Part shown: positions 1 to 10,195 of the stretch, piece after piece | How the letters are laid out: each line of letters begins with the position of its first letter | Numbering within the stretch: the stretch's first letter is position 1 | Origin: Agriotes lineatus | Taxonomy: Eukaryota; Arthropoda; Insecta; Coleoptera; Elateridae | Reading direction: 5' to 3' | Assembly (NCBI GenBank): GCA_940337035.1 | Contig: OW679203.1 | Coordinates: 74,849,061-74,913,060, forward strand | Length of the DNA: 64,000 nucleotides | Notes under the pieces: model-generated | What the model was told of the DNA's origin: nothing | Database searches by the model: none | Seen by the model: only the letters and a program-made list of their open reading frames with translations | Made by a program: the position numbers and the translations under genes

Positions 1-355
1 AAAAATGTCCTAACAGGAATGGCAAAAGAAATGCTTAGATATACGGAAAATTAAACCTAACATCGCGTACGCTCTTTTACATATTTGCTCAATGCGATTC
101 TTAAAAGGACGTATCAAGCAATATACCAAGGTTAGAAATACAGTCAGTTCTAGTAAGGATGCTATCATTAACACAATAGCCAAATAGCAAAGGTTTTTGC
201 TTTCTATGAAAAGATATGACGTAACATTTATTTACATTTAGATTTATTAAGGTATTCTTGCACCATTCAGCTACGGTATCAACATTCCTTTGCAGAAATG
301 CAGCATCATTGATGTCGCAAACTGAACGATAAATCTCGAGATCGTCGAAATACAT
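1..355 (-). pseudogene. Jockey-like non-LTR reverse transcriptase, C-terminal part
   Basis: Read on the minus strand this encodes the catalytic-loop half of a non-LTR reverse transcriptase. The core motif appears as YFDD near 350, followed by an LEIYRSV-type segment, a WC....LNVNKC block near 265 and an LGILLDTSF block near 110. Downstream, an ICKRAYAMLGLIF-like thumb segment runs to the window edge, so the element continues outside. The YADD box of active elements is changed to YFDD. It is the continuation of the RT piece at 1090-1914; the two are parted by an insertion. The clade call (Jockey-like) rests on motif style and is less certain than the RT call. Confidence 0.8.
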
Positions 356-378
356 GAGATAGTTGGATAATAGCTATT

Positions 379-500
379 AAGGCAACTAGTGTTTTACAGA
401 GGATTTAAAAATCGAGGTCGATCATGTTAAAATTCTCGCTTTGCTCGAATTTTAACATGATCGACCGAGATTTTTAAACTGTAAAACACGAGTTGGCTTC
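379..500. repeat. Imperfect inverted repeat (hairpin), arms about 55 bp
   Basis: The left arm, including GTTTTACAG and GATCATGTTAAAATTC, is repeated in reverse complement as GAATTTTAACATGATC and CTGTAAAAC, around a loop of about 12 bases. Similarity continues outward to AAGGCAACTAG on the left and its near complement on the right. This is a foldback-type structure at the left end of the insertion. Confidence 0.85.
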
Positions 501-540
501 AATATTTTTTCTACAGCCGAGGAGTTTGTTAGCTTAAATG

Positions 541-945
541 CCCTAGGGGCTTCGCCCCTCTCCAAAGCGGCCCTCGGAGCTCCACCCCTCTCCAAGGGAG
601 CCCTCGGGACTCCGCACCTCTCCAAGGGGGCCCTTGGGGCTCGGCCCCTCTTCAAGGGGGCCCTCAGGGATCGGCCCCTCTCCAAGGAGGCTCTTGCAGC
701 TCCACCCCTCTCCAAGGGTGCCCTCAGGGCTCCGCCCCTCTCCAAGGGGGCCATCGGGCTCCGCCCCTCTCCAAGGGGGCCATTGGGGCTCGGCCCCTCT
801 CCAAGGGGGCCCTCAGGGCTCGGCCCCTCTCCAAGGGGGTTCTTGGAGCTCCACCCCTCTCCAAAAGGGCCCTCGGGGCTCCGCTTCTCTCCAAAGGGGC
901 CATCGGGCTCCACCCCTCTCCAATCGGGCACTCGGAGCTCCGCAT
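541..945. repeat. GC-rich minisatellite, about 13 units of 30 bp
   Basis: A unit of about 30 bp, roughly GGGGCTCSGCCCCTCTCC followed by AAGGGGGCCCTC, is repeated about 13 times with point changes and a few 29-bp units. The GC content is far above the surrounding AT-rich DNA. Because the unit length is a multiple of three and lacks stops, several frames on both strands stay open. The resulting Pro/Arg/Gly/Ser-rich open frames are by-products of the repeat, not evidence of a gene. Confidence 0.92.
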
Positions 946-1089
946 ACAAATCGGTCCGATATAATAACTGTACTTTTAATCTTCACAAATAAGGTTTTAT
1001 AACCTCTTAAGGTACTCCGTGCTTTAAATGGAATGGCGTGTTTTATAGACAACATAAAGCACGCCGCATATGACCCTTGGAAACAGTTT

Positions 1090-1914
1090 AAAATCACGGC
1101 TGTAGAAAAAATATTTTTCTAGGTCATTTATAAAAACAATGAAAAATAAATGCCCAAATATCAGTCCTTGCGGAATTCCAGATCTACAAGCGATACTATC
1201 TGATTGAAAGCCATCTATAACCACAAATTGCGATCTATTCCGCACATAAAAGCAGCACCACATGTAGGGATCTCTCTTAATTCCATATTCAGATAATTTC
1301 GCGAGCAAAATTGCATGATTAACTCCATCAAATGCTTTAGAGAGATCAGTATAGATGGCATCCACCTGAGTTTTACTGTCTATTTGTGTTAGTAAATATA
1401 AAACATATTCACAAAGATTGGTGACTGTAATGTAAAAAGTAATGAATTTAGAAAAGTGAGAAAAAGAGGGACCATGCACATTTTTTTCAAATATCTTGGC
1501 AAATGTGCAAATGATGGAAATTGGACGATAATTATTAACGAGTGACCTATCGCCAGATTTAAAAATTGGAACATGTGCCGTCTTCCATACGTCACGAAAA
1601 ACTGCTTACTCTAATGATTTGAAGAAAAGTAAGAACAACTGAGAAGCCAGTCCATCAGCAGCATATTTTGCAAATAAAGAGGGTGTGTTATCCAGACCTC
1701 CACCTTTATTTGGTTCAAGTCCTGATAAACACTCATGCACATGTTGAATCGATATGGAAATGTTAGGCAACACAGCAGCTAAAGTGGAATTAGTAAATAA
1801 TTTAGTAGACAACTTAGGCTTGACATTACTATATACTGTTTCAAAATATTGTGCGAACATTTTGTATATATTGCAGTGGTTTTGGGCCCTACGGCTCTGC
1901 TCTAAGTACAGCAT
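1090..1914 (-). pseudogene. Jockey-like non-LTR reverse transcriptase, N-terminal and palm part
   Basis: On the minus strand three frame-shifted pieces join into one RT. 1914-1606 holds the segment before the RT (FETVYSNVKP, PNKGGGLDNTP). 1595-1470 holds the NYRPIS-type block in another frame (SGDRSLVNNYRPISIICTF). 1479-1090 holds the palm with DAIYTDLSKAFDGVNHAILL, SGIPQGLIFG and FINDL. The first catalytic aspartate (TDLSKAFD) is kept. The frame changes at least twice, so it is dead. It runs directly into the YFDD half at 355 once the 365-1089 insertion is ignored. Confidence 0.85.
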
Positions 1915-2169
1915 AAAGTTTAAAATTAAATTTAAAGGACAGAGTAGAGGTATTGTATCTAGCTGGAATGCTAAAGTAAATGTCTTATCATAAATGCATT
2001 AATAAAGGAATGCTTGTGTTAAGAGACAAAATTGATTAAGGAACTCACAGGAAGGAACTTGGCATTTCACAGGGTTACTAGTTAAATTCCTATCAATTAA
2101 TTATTAAATAAAGCTGATTGAATAGTCTAAAGAAAGTTAAATTATTACAAAAGGTTTGCTAAATGCAGT

Positions 2170-2686
2170 TGTTGGAGCGTAGAGTTCATTTTAATTAATT
2201 GCACATAATTTGTGAACGATTCTAAAAGGTATTAGCCAAGAAAGATAAGAATATACGCAAAAAGCGAGTTATTGAAAGCTAGCAAATGTGAAATGCAAAC
2301 TTGTCTGAAGAAATTTGCATAAAAACTATAGGTGAAAAGTACAGATTTTATGAACCAATAAAAAATTTGAAAGGATGTGAATAAGGAATTAGTCAAATTA
2401 GTGACGAATATGAACATGCAACGGCCTCTTAATTCGTGTAGTGGCGCTAAAACAATCAGTGACAATATTAAAATATGAACAACAATTTTATAAATGTACA
2501 TTGTTTAGTTTTAGGTAGTTATAAGAATTTAAAATGTAAAAAAGTATCTCACTTGAACTTAGTTCATGTCCTGTCTTTAGTTTAAGATTCGTTTTTGTTA
2601 TAAAAGGACGCGAGGAGAAACAGATGAATAAAATTAGTTCTTTGACATGCAGTTTGTGCTCTTATTCTAAATTAAGAAATTACCTA
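2170..2686 (+). mobile_element. Probable solo LTR, Copia-like
   Basis: The segment starts TGTTGGAGCG, typical of Copia-type LTR starts, and has a TATAAAAGG box at 2599-2607 followed only about 20 bp later by AATAAA at 2627-2632. This promoter-poly(A) spacing is usual in LTRs and unusual for host genes. It then runs into a T-rich stretch ending near TTACCTACA at 2686. No gag-pol is present on either side, so it would be a solo LTR. I did not find a perfect 5-bp target duplication, which keeps the call tentative. Confidence 0.5.
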
Positions 2687-2689
2687 CAA

Positions 2690-4060
2690 AAATAATAAAT
2701 ACAGTAAAAAAAGTATACCATCATGTAGAGCACATTCCAGTGCACCTATGGAAATAAAGGCAGCATTTTCCGCAACATTAAAATTTTTGCCGCAAGAAGG
2801 GTTTCGATCTCGGTTTGTCGACATCGTTAAATCTACGAAGGCGGTTAGCTGCGACTTTAAAGACCCAGGGACCCAGGACCTTTTCAGACTACAGGGACGC
2901 GGTCAAGGGAGCTCCAGGTACATAGCGAGCATCACAAACATCGAAGATTGCGCTTCCAGAAGATTTTCCTACCAATTCGCCCCGTTCCCGAACATCGTCG
3001 GAGGACCGAAAGTTATTAAGGTCTGTAAAAACTGTAGTATCAGTGCGAGAAAGCAGAGCTTTGTACCCCAGACCGACATTACCGTGGTGAAGACGAGGCA
3101 GGCATATCAGGGCCTCTAACTAGTCAAATTTTCCCAGTATTTGCAATAATCCAAGTTGAGGTTATAAGTTCTCCAAAAAAGGGACGCCATCGGAAACAAT
3201 TGCTAAATTTGTCCGCCTAAAATACTGAAACAAAAGAGAATGAGTGACGCTATAAAAGCGCGAAATATTAGAATTCAAACAAACCTGTAGTTTGTTCACA
3301 ATTTTGATTTCCAAGTCAATTACACGTTCACTGCAAAATAAACAAACCACTTGTTGAAATTTGACAGCAGCCATATTCGCGGCTGCGTAGTTTTAAAGTA
3401 TTAGGACGCCAGTGGAGTATCCTTGAATAGAAAAATTATAATTGAACAAGAACCCACCCTTTGATTTGAGTCAAGTCTCGAACCTAAGCTAGCATTATAA
3501 AAATAAAATTGCAGACAGAATAAAATAGGGCAAAATACTGTATTTATTTGATTTAACGTAAAAAAATGCATGGTATTTCTTGTACAGTCATAAAATCTGA
3601 GATAGATAATGCTGGGTAAAATATTTATAATTACAAACTTAAAAATGTAACGTGCCAGAGCCAGCAGTGTTGCTGTAATAATGCATTTCACTTGGATATG
3701 CATTAATTTTACGCTTACTTTTAGCGTATAACCAGAAGAATTTGGAGTCGTGTGTTAAATTGGATTCAATATTATTAATATATATGCAATAACACTCCTT
3801 TTAAATTAACGTTACACGAGACCTAAGTATGTAGTCCGCTTCTAAATCATACGGTCGTTTGTATAATTTATATCTACCATGATATTTAAAATTTCCCCTG
3901 AATGCTTCATTTAATTTCGTTGAATACTAGACAAGATATTTGCCATTTTTTAATAGTTTTTGAGAGATAGCAGTTTTAATAATATCCTAAAGCACAAGAT
4001 AAAATGCATCAACGGCACTGTTACATTCAAGATTTCAAAACAAGATCGACCAATCAAATG
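2690..4060. other. Mostly featureless AT-rich sequence
   Basis: Apart from the open frame at 2748-3119 I see only a short minus-strand frame at 3162-3374 starting MAAVKFQQVVCLFCSE, which could be read as a first exon with a CAG|GTTTGT donor near 3285 but has no supporting partner. Confidence 0.3.
2748..3119 (+). CDS. Unrecognised open frame of 123 codons
   Basis: An ATG-initiated frame of 123 codons in a locally GC-richer patch (about 2790-3115) unlike its AT-rich flanks. The C-terminal third contains a CKNC motif and basic residues. I do not recognise a family. The minus strand is also open over much of the same patch in one frame, which lowers confidence that either is translated. No intron or promoter is evident. 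It could be a fragment of an older element just downstream of the LTR-like segment. Confidence 0.2.
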   Translation: MEIKAAFSATLKFLPQEGFRSRFVDIVKSTKAVSCDFKDPGTQDLFRLQGRGQGSSRYIASITNIEDCASRRFSYQFAPFPNIVGGPKVIKVCKNCSISARKQSFVPQTDITVVKTRQAYQGL

Positions 4061-4068
4061 TAAGCAAA

Positions 4069-4155
4069 GTAGAGCAAAGTTGAAATGTAAAGACACCAGC
4101 GTCCCAGCATAACCTTATGGTGTGCTGGTGTCTTTACATTTCAACTTTGCTCTAC
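4069..4155. repeat. Perfect 32-bp inverted repeat with 23-bp loop
   Basis: Left arm 4069-4100 (starting GTAGAGCAAAGTTG, ending GACACCAGC) is repeated exactly in reverse complement at 4124-4155. CAATCAA occurs just outside both arms. A perfect arm of this length in decayed AT-rich DNA points to a young foldback or MITE. Confidence 0.9.
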
Positions 4156-4380
4156 TATTGATTGTACGGCAATTACCTGCTTTGATCACAAATCTATAGT
4201 TATTACTACTAGTATTTAAAAAATTCGGGAGAATAACCATTTCTAGGACTATATGTAACGGGAGGTGATAAGCATCAATGGGTATTAGATAAATAATCAG
4301 ACGCTGAATAAACCGAAACGCCTTCTAAATTAGCGAGAACTAGGTTCAGCACTTGTTTTTACCATATTGAGCACATAATT

Positions 4381-5273
4381 TGTAACGGGCCAATTCGTGC
4401 CACCTGTATTCATATAATTCATACCTTTTTCTTATATACACTGTTACTAATAAAGCTTAGCCGTATATATCATTATGCCTTAATTAAGTAAGTGCGTAGT
4501 ATAAGCAGAAACAATGCATGAGCAGCCACGTATTATAAGCATCTGGAAGCGAGATTGCGAGTGTGTCCGTAAGGAAATTTGCTTATACAGCAGCATAATT
4601 TCGTATAACAAAGGATAAGCCGAATTGCTAGTAAAAGGTGCGGATCGTAAGCAAGCGAGCTGCTCGTGCTTACTATCTAACAGAAGTGCGGGGCAGGATA
4701 ATAACAGTCTTAAAAGGTGCTCAGTATAGTGTGACGTGGCTTGCATTATTAGTCACAGCCACATTGTAAATCCTAAGAGGGAACCCAGCATCCTGTTGCA
4801 TCAGCACTACAGGCAACTATCGCTGCGACGCCATAGAAGGACCCCATTTCTTGCGATACTGCTAGCCCCCAAAAGCCAGGTGGGTTGCTTGGCATAACCA
4901 CCGTACAAGGTGAAATATTAATGCGACATCTGGAGCCATCGCCACCATGTTTGAGATCACGGGAGATTTCCTGCGTGCAGAGCCTCGCGGTTGCATCATC
5001 TAAACGTGCCGGAATTATATTATTAGGATAGCTTACTCAGTAACACGTGTATCGGCGGTAGCCGCTAATCTGTTGCGAGCTAACATAATTTATATAAGAT
5101 AACATTTATCTTCCTGTTCTGCTTGATTTGTACGCATCAGTCTTGAGCTGGCTCTTGTATCGCTAAGTCAGTCTTAAGTTTTTTTCCTTGTTCCATAGTA
5201 AAATAAAACTTTTTAAAAACGTGTTCCGCGTTTTACTAAACAAAAATTCCGCGTTATCTCGTAATTCCGGGAT
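4381..5273 (+). mobile_element. Possible solo LTR, Gypsy-like
   Basis: The segment starts TGTAACGGGCC and ends with an LTR-like order of signals: TATATAAGATA near 5092, an initiator-like CATCAGTCT near 5134 and AATAAAAC near 5211, then about 60 bp to a TTCCGGGATTCTG end. No internal coding region flanks it. The right end and target duplication are not clear, so this is a structural inference. Confidence 0.35.
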
Positions 5274-5838
5274 TCTGCTACGAGCTCTTTTTAAGAATAG
5301 ACAACTCCGCGCGAGTTTATTGGTGCGCTAAATTCCATTACGTCTCGCGCTCGTGTCCTTTGACATTTCATTGATAGCTGAACTTTAACGATCTATTTAA
5401 AGCATTTTGATATCTGTAGCGCGCAACCGTTTTATTGTGTATTTTTTATATGTATTTTATTGTGTTTGTGTTTTCTTACAGATTATATGTGTTTATGTAA
5501 ACTGTTGGGTTTTTATTGCTGATAGTGTATGCATATGAAAGTACAACATTTCAGGTGACAACAAGCTGCCCCCAAACAATATTAGCTGACCCTTAGCTGC
5601 ACTGACGATACTAATAGAATCTCATACCTCACCGACTGAATAAGCTAGCGGCCCAGGGCAATATAAAGTAACAGTATAGTAGAGTGTAAGGCTAGGTAAA
5701 AAGCCGTGTTACAAACTGTGTTGCTGCAAACCGGCAAGATTTATTCCATTAATAAAGGTTGAAGCAGTAGTCGAAAAAAAGTTTATCTCAACCCCAGTAG
5801 AGCTCCAGTGAATGTTCTGCAAATTGAAATCATCTACC
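5274..5838. other. No gene seen
   Basis: AT-rich sequence with no long open frame, no RNA gene and no repeat that I recognise. Confidence 0.4.
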
Positions 5839-7050
5839 ACTATAGGCGATTTACATCACCGTTGGTGGCGCCACCACCGCCACCAATGTGGCGGCGATTG
5901 AAGGTATCAGTTGTACAACAAACAATACGTCAGTTATGTTGCGAGTGTTCTTTGATTCAATTAAACTTGTTTGTGGTGTGTTCACTGATTTATCTAATAT
6001 CTTCTGCTGCGTGAAAGAGTTAAGGACATTTAAAGTTGCGTTTATTTATTCAGATAAAAACAGTAGATTCAGTAGGTAAGCTGTTTTGTGTTAGATTAAC
6101 ATTAGTGGTGATGTACCTAGTTGTTTATATTTCATTAATTACAGCAAATCCATGGACGAATGTGCCTTATTAATATTTCAAGCGGTGTTTAACTATTTGG
6201 GTGCTACACCTAGTTCGCGTTGCATAAACGAGGGCCAATCAGTGTTAAATGCAAAACATTTAATTATATGCTGAGTGACAGAAAAAACGGCCGAAGAAAT
6301 AAACATTTTTGCAAAACAGTGCACTAACAGAACGGCCCAATGAAGTAAAAGGGACCCTACGTTATACCAATGGGGAATTTGGTATTGCAGAGTTGTCAGA
6401 AAATTACATTTTAAATATTTCAGGAAAATGTTGCATTATATTTGTTTAACCACTTTGGAATGATACAATAAGTAGAGCTATTTGTAAATGTATAATGTAA
6501 AACCATTAGGTTAAGCTGTTAACATTATGAAACCATTAAAAGTCTATTAGTAACATTTGAACCATTCATTTAAAATACAATAGTACCAGAAAATGTTTTA
6601 ACTTGCTATTGCTATGCATTAATAAATATAAAAGTAAAGCAATTGTAAACCTAATTAGCTAGGTACATAAATTAGAAAATGAGTATAATAAATCCTATAA
6701 ATAAAATATCTATTGGGTAGTATGTAGAAAATTATAAAAGTACTTAAACCTAGGGTTCCACGCAATTAAACATAATTATATAAAGCACATACTTCAAACA
6801 TTTATCGTCGCTTAAAATTGGTGGTTTACAATTGCACATAATACATTAAAAAAATTTAAATTTTTGGAACAGGCGCAAGGTAGAGGTTTATGCACTATTT
6901 TCCACTCATAATTTAAAAAACAACGACAATTATGGTAATACGAGACAATAAGCAATACAAGCGCATCAAACCATTACAAAAGTATCCCTTCAATGGTGAT
7001 TTCGAAAATCGCCACGTGGTGGCGTTCGGTTAATGTAAATCGCCTATAGT
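5839..7050. mobile_element. Non-autonomous DNA element with 18-bp perfect TIRs, 1.2 kb
   Basis: The left end ACTATAGGCGATTTACAT at 5839-5856 is found in exact reverse complement at 7033-7050. Inside the ends similarity fades, although both sides continue with GC-rich GGTGGCG/CGCCACC strings that can pair. The body is AT-rich and encodes no transposase, so it would depend on a partner. I could not see an unambiguous target duplication. Confidence 0.75.
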
Positions 7051-7342
7051 TTTAGAATTATTAAGCGCCAGCGCATTAACACTATTCATATGCATTTCAT
7101 ATACAGTAGTTGGCGAATTAGGAGAAAGATATATTCAATTTGGCTCGTATGTTCATGGAAGCAAAGCATTAATAAAATTTAATGATGATCGAAAAAAGTA
7201 AACTTTGTTTTATTTACTGACCTCCCAAACTCCCATCTTTGTCAGCTTAATTATTATAATAGAGTTCAACATTTCCAAAAAAAAGTCGCTAGCAAAAAGA
7301 ACACCTGACAGAATAAATTTGTCTAACCTTTTTGCTCGTACG

Positions 7343-7570
7343 CTACTGTCTGGTAATCTTCTGCGCTCTGCAAGCCCACACCACTGCTGAGATATCTCTA
7401 AAATGACCGTTGCTCGAATATCGTTCAAACACCAATTTCTCCGAAGAAAACTGTGTAAACTTCGTACATAACTGACAACTATTTATTTGCACGTAAGTGA
7501 CAAATTCGGAAAACAAAATTACAACACACGTGACAAAAACAAACAAGGTAACCTCTAAAAATTTTCCCAT
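7343..7570 (-). CDS. Candidate small secreted-protein exon, 75 codons
   Basis: On the minus strand an ATG at 7570 opens MGKFLEVTLFVFVTCVVILF, a good signal-peptide hydrophobic core, followed by a short polar region with Cys-x2-Cys (CQLC) and a further Cys near the end. A strong TATAAATA box lies about 45 bp upstream of the ATG. I do not recognise the family, and 75 codons may be the whole protein or only a first exon. The combination of TATA box and signal peptide is why I list it; homology is untested. Confidence 0.35.
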   Translation of the reverse strand: MGKFLEVTLFVFVTCVVILFSEFVTYVQINSCQLCTKFTQFSSEKLVFERYSSNGHFRDISAVVWACRAQKITRQ

Positions 7571-7614
7571 TAAAGTAAATTAGCAAAAAATCCTTAAAAA
7601 TTTAGCGTCACATC

Positions 7615-7622
7615 TATTTATA
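7615..7622 (-). promoter_or_regulatory. TATA box upstream of the 7343-7570 frame
   Basis: TATAAATA on the minus strand, preceded by GGG, about 45 bp before the ATG at 7570. The spacing leaves room for a start site about 30 bp downstream and a very short leader. Confidence 0.45.
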
Positions 7623-8527
7623 CCCTACATAAAACAAAAGATACCAAAGCAACTAATTGGTCGAAATTGACGTAAGTTTATTAATAATTGTTAAATGACG
7701 CTCAAAATGAAATTAACAATTGCATATCGCTAATTCAAAAATAAGTATTAATTAATAAACATAAAACCTTAAATCTAAACATAAAACTAATTCAACCAAT
7801 CTTTAGGGCATTTCCAAGCACATAATATATGTAACAAAAATTACATTCGTTCGAGCTCGTGCCGTGTGGAAGCGATTTGAGCGTAGATAGGTTTTTCATC
7901 CACACCACAGTCCTTCTGCTTGTGTGTGAATGTTATCTTTAATAGAGAAATTTTATTAAAAGAAGTCTGGTTTACTTGAGCCCTCCGTTCTGCACTCTCG
8001 CCTGTAATTTCGGGGTCCAAAAGCTCTGCCAGTGCATGAAGGTTCCAATATGTTTACTAACACTTCCTCCAAGCATGTATCTGCTTTATAACTTGCACGG
8101 ACCCCTTCATGGATCATATTTGGTGTAATATTTGCCTCTAACTTTACTGGTACGTGTACAATATTCAATTTTCTGTGCTTACGGACCTCTAATTATAGAC
8201 ACACACATGCTGCTCAGCTACGACCCTTGAAATCTGCAGCCATTGCTCCCACGCCATCTCCGATACCAACTTGCAATTCACACCAACGGCTTTAACTGCT
8301 TTTCCAGTGCTCCGAGTGTATTATTTCTAGTGTTGTGACCCGATTTTACAATTTTTTTAAAGGTAACTACACTTGCATTTTTAGTTATTTATCATCACAT
8401 TTCGATGTATCGTGTAACGCACAAAACCTTCTCGAAATGTTTTATTTTATGCTCATTAAAGCTAATATGTGTCCCTATACGGTTGCTGGCTCTTTGTGCG
8501 GCTAAAAATAGGATCTCCAAATGTAAT
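7623..8527. other. No gene seen; likely contains the 3' tail of the RTE-like element
   Basis: AT-rich with a short minus-strand open frame (7956-8168) I do not recognise. The part next to 8528 would be the 3' untranslated tail of the RTE-like host element. Confidence 0.35.
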
Positions 8528-8767
8528 TTAGCTTCTAATTTTCCTGATGCCATATCTGTTCCAGATGTTGGCTATCATAACAGCAATCTGCACCTTACTC
8601 GCTGCTCTTTTGAAGAGATCGGAAGAAGTTACTCCGAACCACTTTCTTAAGTTGGCAAGCCAGGGAATTCGTCTTCTGCCAGCTTATCTGTGTCCATCGA
8701 CTTTAGCATGGATAATGTTGTGGAGAAGCCGGTATTTTTTTTTACTGTTCCTCATAATGTGGCCGAA
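8528..8767 (-). pseudogene. RTE-like element, C-terminal coding end
   Basis: Minus-strand reading gives FGHIMRN, YRLLHNIIHAKVDG, AGRRRIPWLANLRKWFG and AVMIANIWNR, the usual C-terminal tail of this endonuclease-RT family, ending at a stop at 8530-8528. One in-frame stop interrupts DGHR*AGRRR. The upper end is the target duplication made by the element at 8768-9956. Confidence 0.85.
8756..8767. repeat. Target-site duplication, left copy
   Basis: AATGTGGCCGAA, repeated exactly at 9957-9968 on the other side of the inserted retrotransposon. Confidence 0.9.
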
Positions 8768-9956
8768 GGTGGTTTTATGCCTTCCACCACTTGATCTTTT
8801 TGTGGAGCAAGTAGCCGTAAGGACCGCCTTGAGGCTGCGCTACAAAGGGCTGTGGCACACAGCAGGCAGGGGAGGTAGGCATACCCGCATCCTGAATGAG
8901 GCCGTCGACAAGATCCCTCTTCTGGACGCTATAGTAGACTACCTCCCTCTACAATATGCCTTCAACAGACAATTTAACGTCTATGAAAATGCCGGGTTTA
9001 CCCAGCATATAGATATATCCATCTTTACTGATGGATCTAAAACAAAGCATGGAACGGGTGCCGGAGTTTTCTCTGACGATCTGAACCTCCGCCAAAGCAT
9101 ACCACTAGGCAAAATGGCCACTGTCTTCCAAGCGGAAGTAATTGGAATAATGCATGGTGAAAAAGCAATTCTTGAAAGGAAAATCGAGAATCAATGTATT
9201 GGCATATTCAGTGACAGTAGAGCCCCTTTACTAGTTCTGGGCAGTTGCAAAATTACGTCAAGTGTGGTACTGAAGTGACGTGAAGCTCTCGAGGATATTT
9301 TAAAAAATAATGTCGTTTCCCTTGTATGGGTGAAAGGACATGACGGCAACTACGGCAATGAGTAAGCTGATGAGACTGCGAGACTGGCTTCCGGACAACC
9401 TCTCTGGGGGCCAGAACCTGTAATCCCTATATCCCTGACAATATTAAGCTCTATGCTATATCAGGAAACCTTAAACAGCTTCATACGAAGATGGGTTAAC
9501 ATGCAAAGCTGCCGGCAAGCAAGAGCTGCTATTACAGCGCCTTCGCCAAAGACAGCTAAATATTGCTTGCAACTGTCCCGAAGAAACCTTCGATTTGTCG
9601 TGGGTATCCTATCTGGACACTGCACTTTAAACAAACATATGCACAGGATGGGACTAGTGGACAGCCCAAACTGTCGCGGATGCAACGAGGATGACGAGAC
9701 AGCAGAACACGTTCTGTGCCACTGTCCAGCTCTCGCAAGAGTCAGAGGATCCATGTTGGGGGACTTCTGGCCCGATATGGTCAGAATTAGCAACACTCCA
9801 GTTGCGGTTGTCCTTAAGTACATTCAAAGGATTGGATGGCTTGAGTGATACCCAACTTGGAGAGCTGCTGGGAGGTAGCACAATGGGCCCACTTAATGCG
9901 GCCTAAGTGCATGTGAGGAAACTCACCCTCCATTATTAATCCAGAATCCAGAATCC
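8768..9956 (+). mobile_element. 5'-truncated non-LTR retrotransposon with RNase H domain
   Basis: The plus strand encodes the C-terminal part of an RNase H-bearing non-LTR polyprotein. It opens at PPLDLFVEQVAVRTALRL just inside the left junction. The RNase H domain spans about 8995-9380, with the acidic positions in FTDGSK, FQAEVIGI, FSDSRA and the ADE segment all recognisable. A Cys/His tail follows (CTLNKHMHRMG, CRGC, EHVLCHCPALAR) to a stop at 9846-9848. Two in-frame stops (9276-9278 and just before ADE) kill the frame. The 3' end is a short ATCCAGA-type tandem. A perfect 12-bp target duplication flanks it, showing 5' truncation at insertion. It resembles the I/R1 group; exact clade not assigned. 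Confidence 0.92.
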
Positions 9957-9968
9957 AATGTGGCCGAA
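9957..9968. repeat. Target-site duplication, right copy
   Basis: AATGTGGCCGAA, identical to 8756-8767. Removing one copy and the insertion restores the YFGHIMRN reading of the host element. Confidence 0.9.
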
Positions 9969-10195
9969 ATATTCAAGTTTCCTGGGCTTGACAGTTTTCA
10001 TAATTTCTGGTTCATGCGCAATCCTACGAATGACCTCCTCGTTTGCTATTCTTACAGTCCAGGAGATCCTAAGAGCTCACCGATATATCCACATCGCAAA
10101 AGACTGTATTCTTTTCTCCATAGCCGCTGACAACGTCCAGTCTTCAGCTTCATACAACAGAGTGGAATAGACATAACAAGCAATAACACTGATCA
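9969..10195 (-). pseudogene. RTE-like element, thumb/post-RT segment
   Basis: Minus-strand translation reads SVIACYVYSTLLYEAEDWTL, AAMEKRIQSFAMWIYR, ALRISWTVRIANEEVIRRI and KPRKLEYFGHI, matching the region after the RT catalytic core in this family. One stop separates MWIYR from ALRISW. Its upper end abuts the TIR transposon and its lower end the RNase H retrotransposon. Confidence 0.85.

Larger units (their letters stand above)
365..1089. mobile_element. Insertion carrying a hairpin and a GC-rich minisatellite, splitting the RT
   Basis: About 0.7 kb of unrelated sequence sits between the FINDL block of the reverse transcriptase (ending near 1090) and its YFDD block (starting near 355). It begins with a large hairpin (379-500), continues with a GC-rich minisatellite (541-945) and ends in AT-rich sequence. 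Its position inside one RT frame shows it is an insertion. I could not find a clean target duplication, so the exact ends and the element class are unknown. Confidence 0.6.

Noticed and set aside
452..1002. Several overlapping open frames on both strands, rich in Pro, Arg, Gly and Ser
   Set aside because: They are produced by a 30-bp GC-rich tandem repeat whose unit length is a multiple of three; no start context, no homology, and both strands are equally open.
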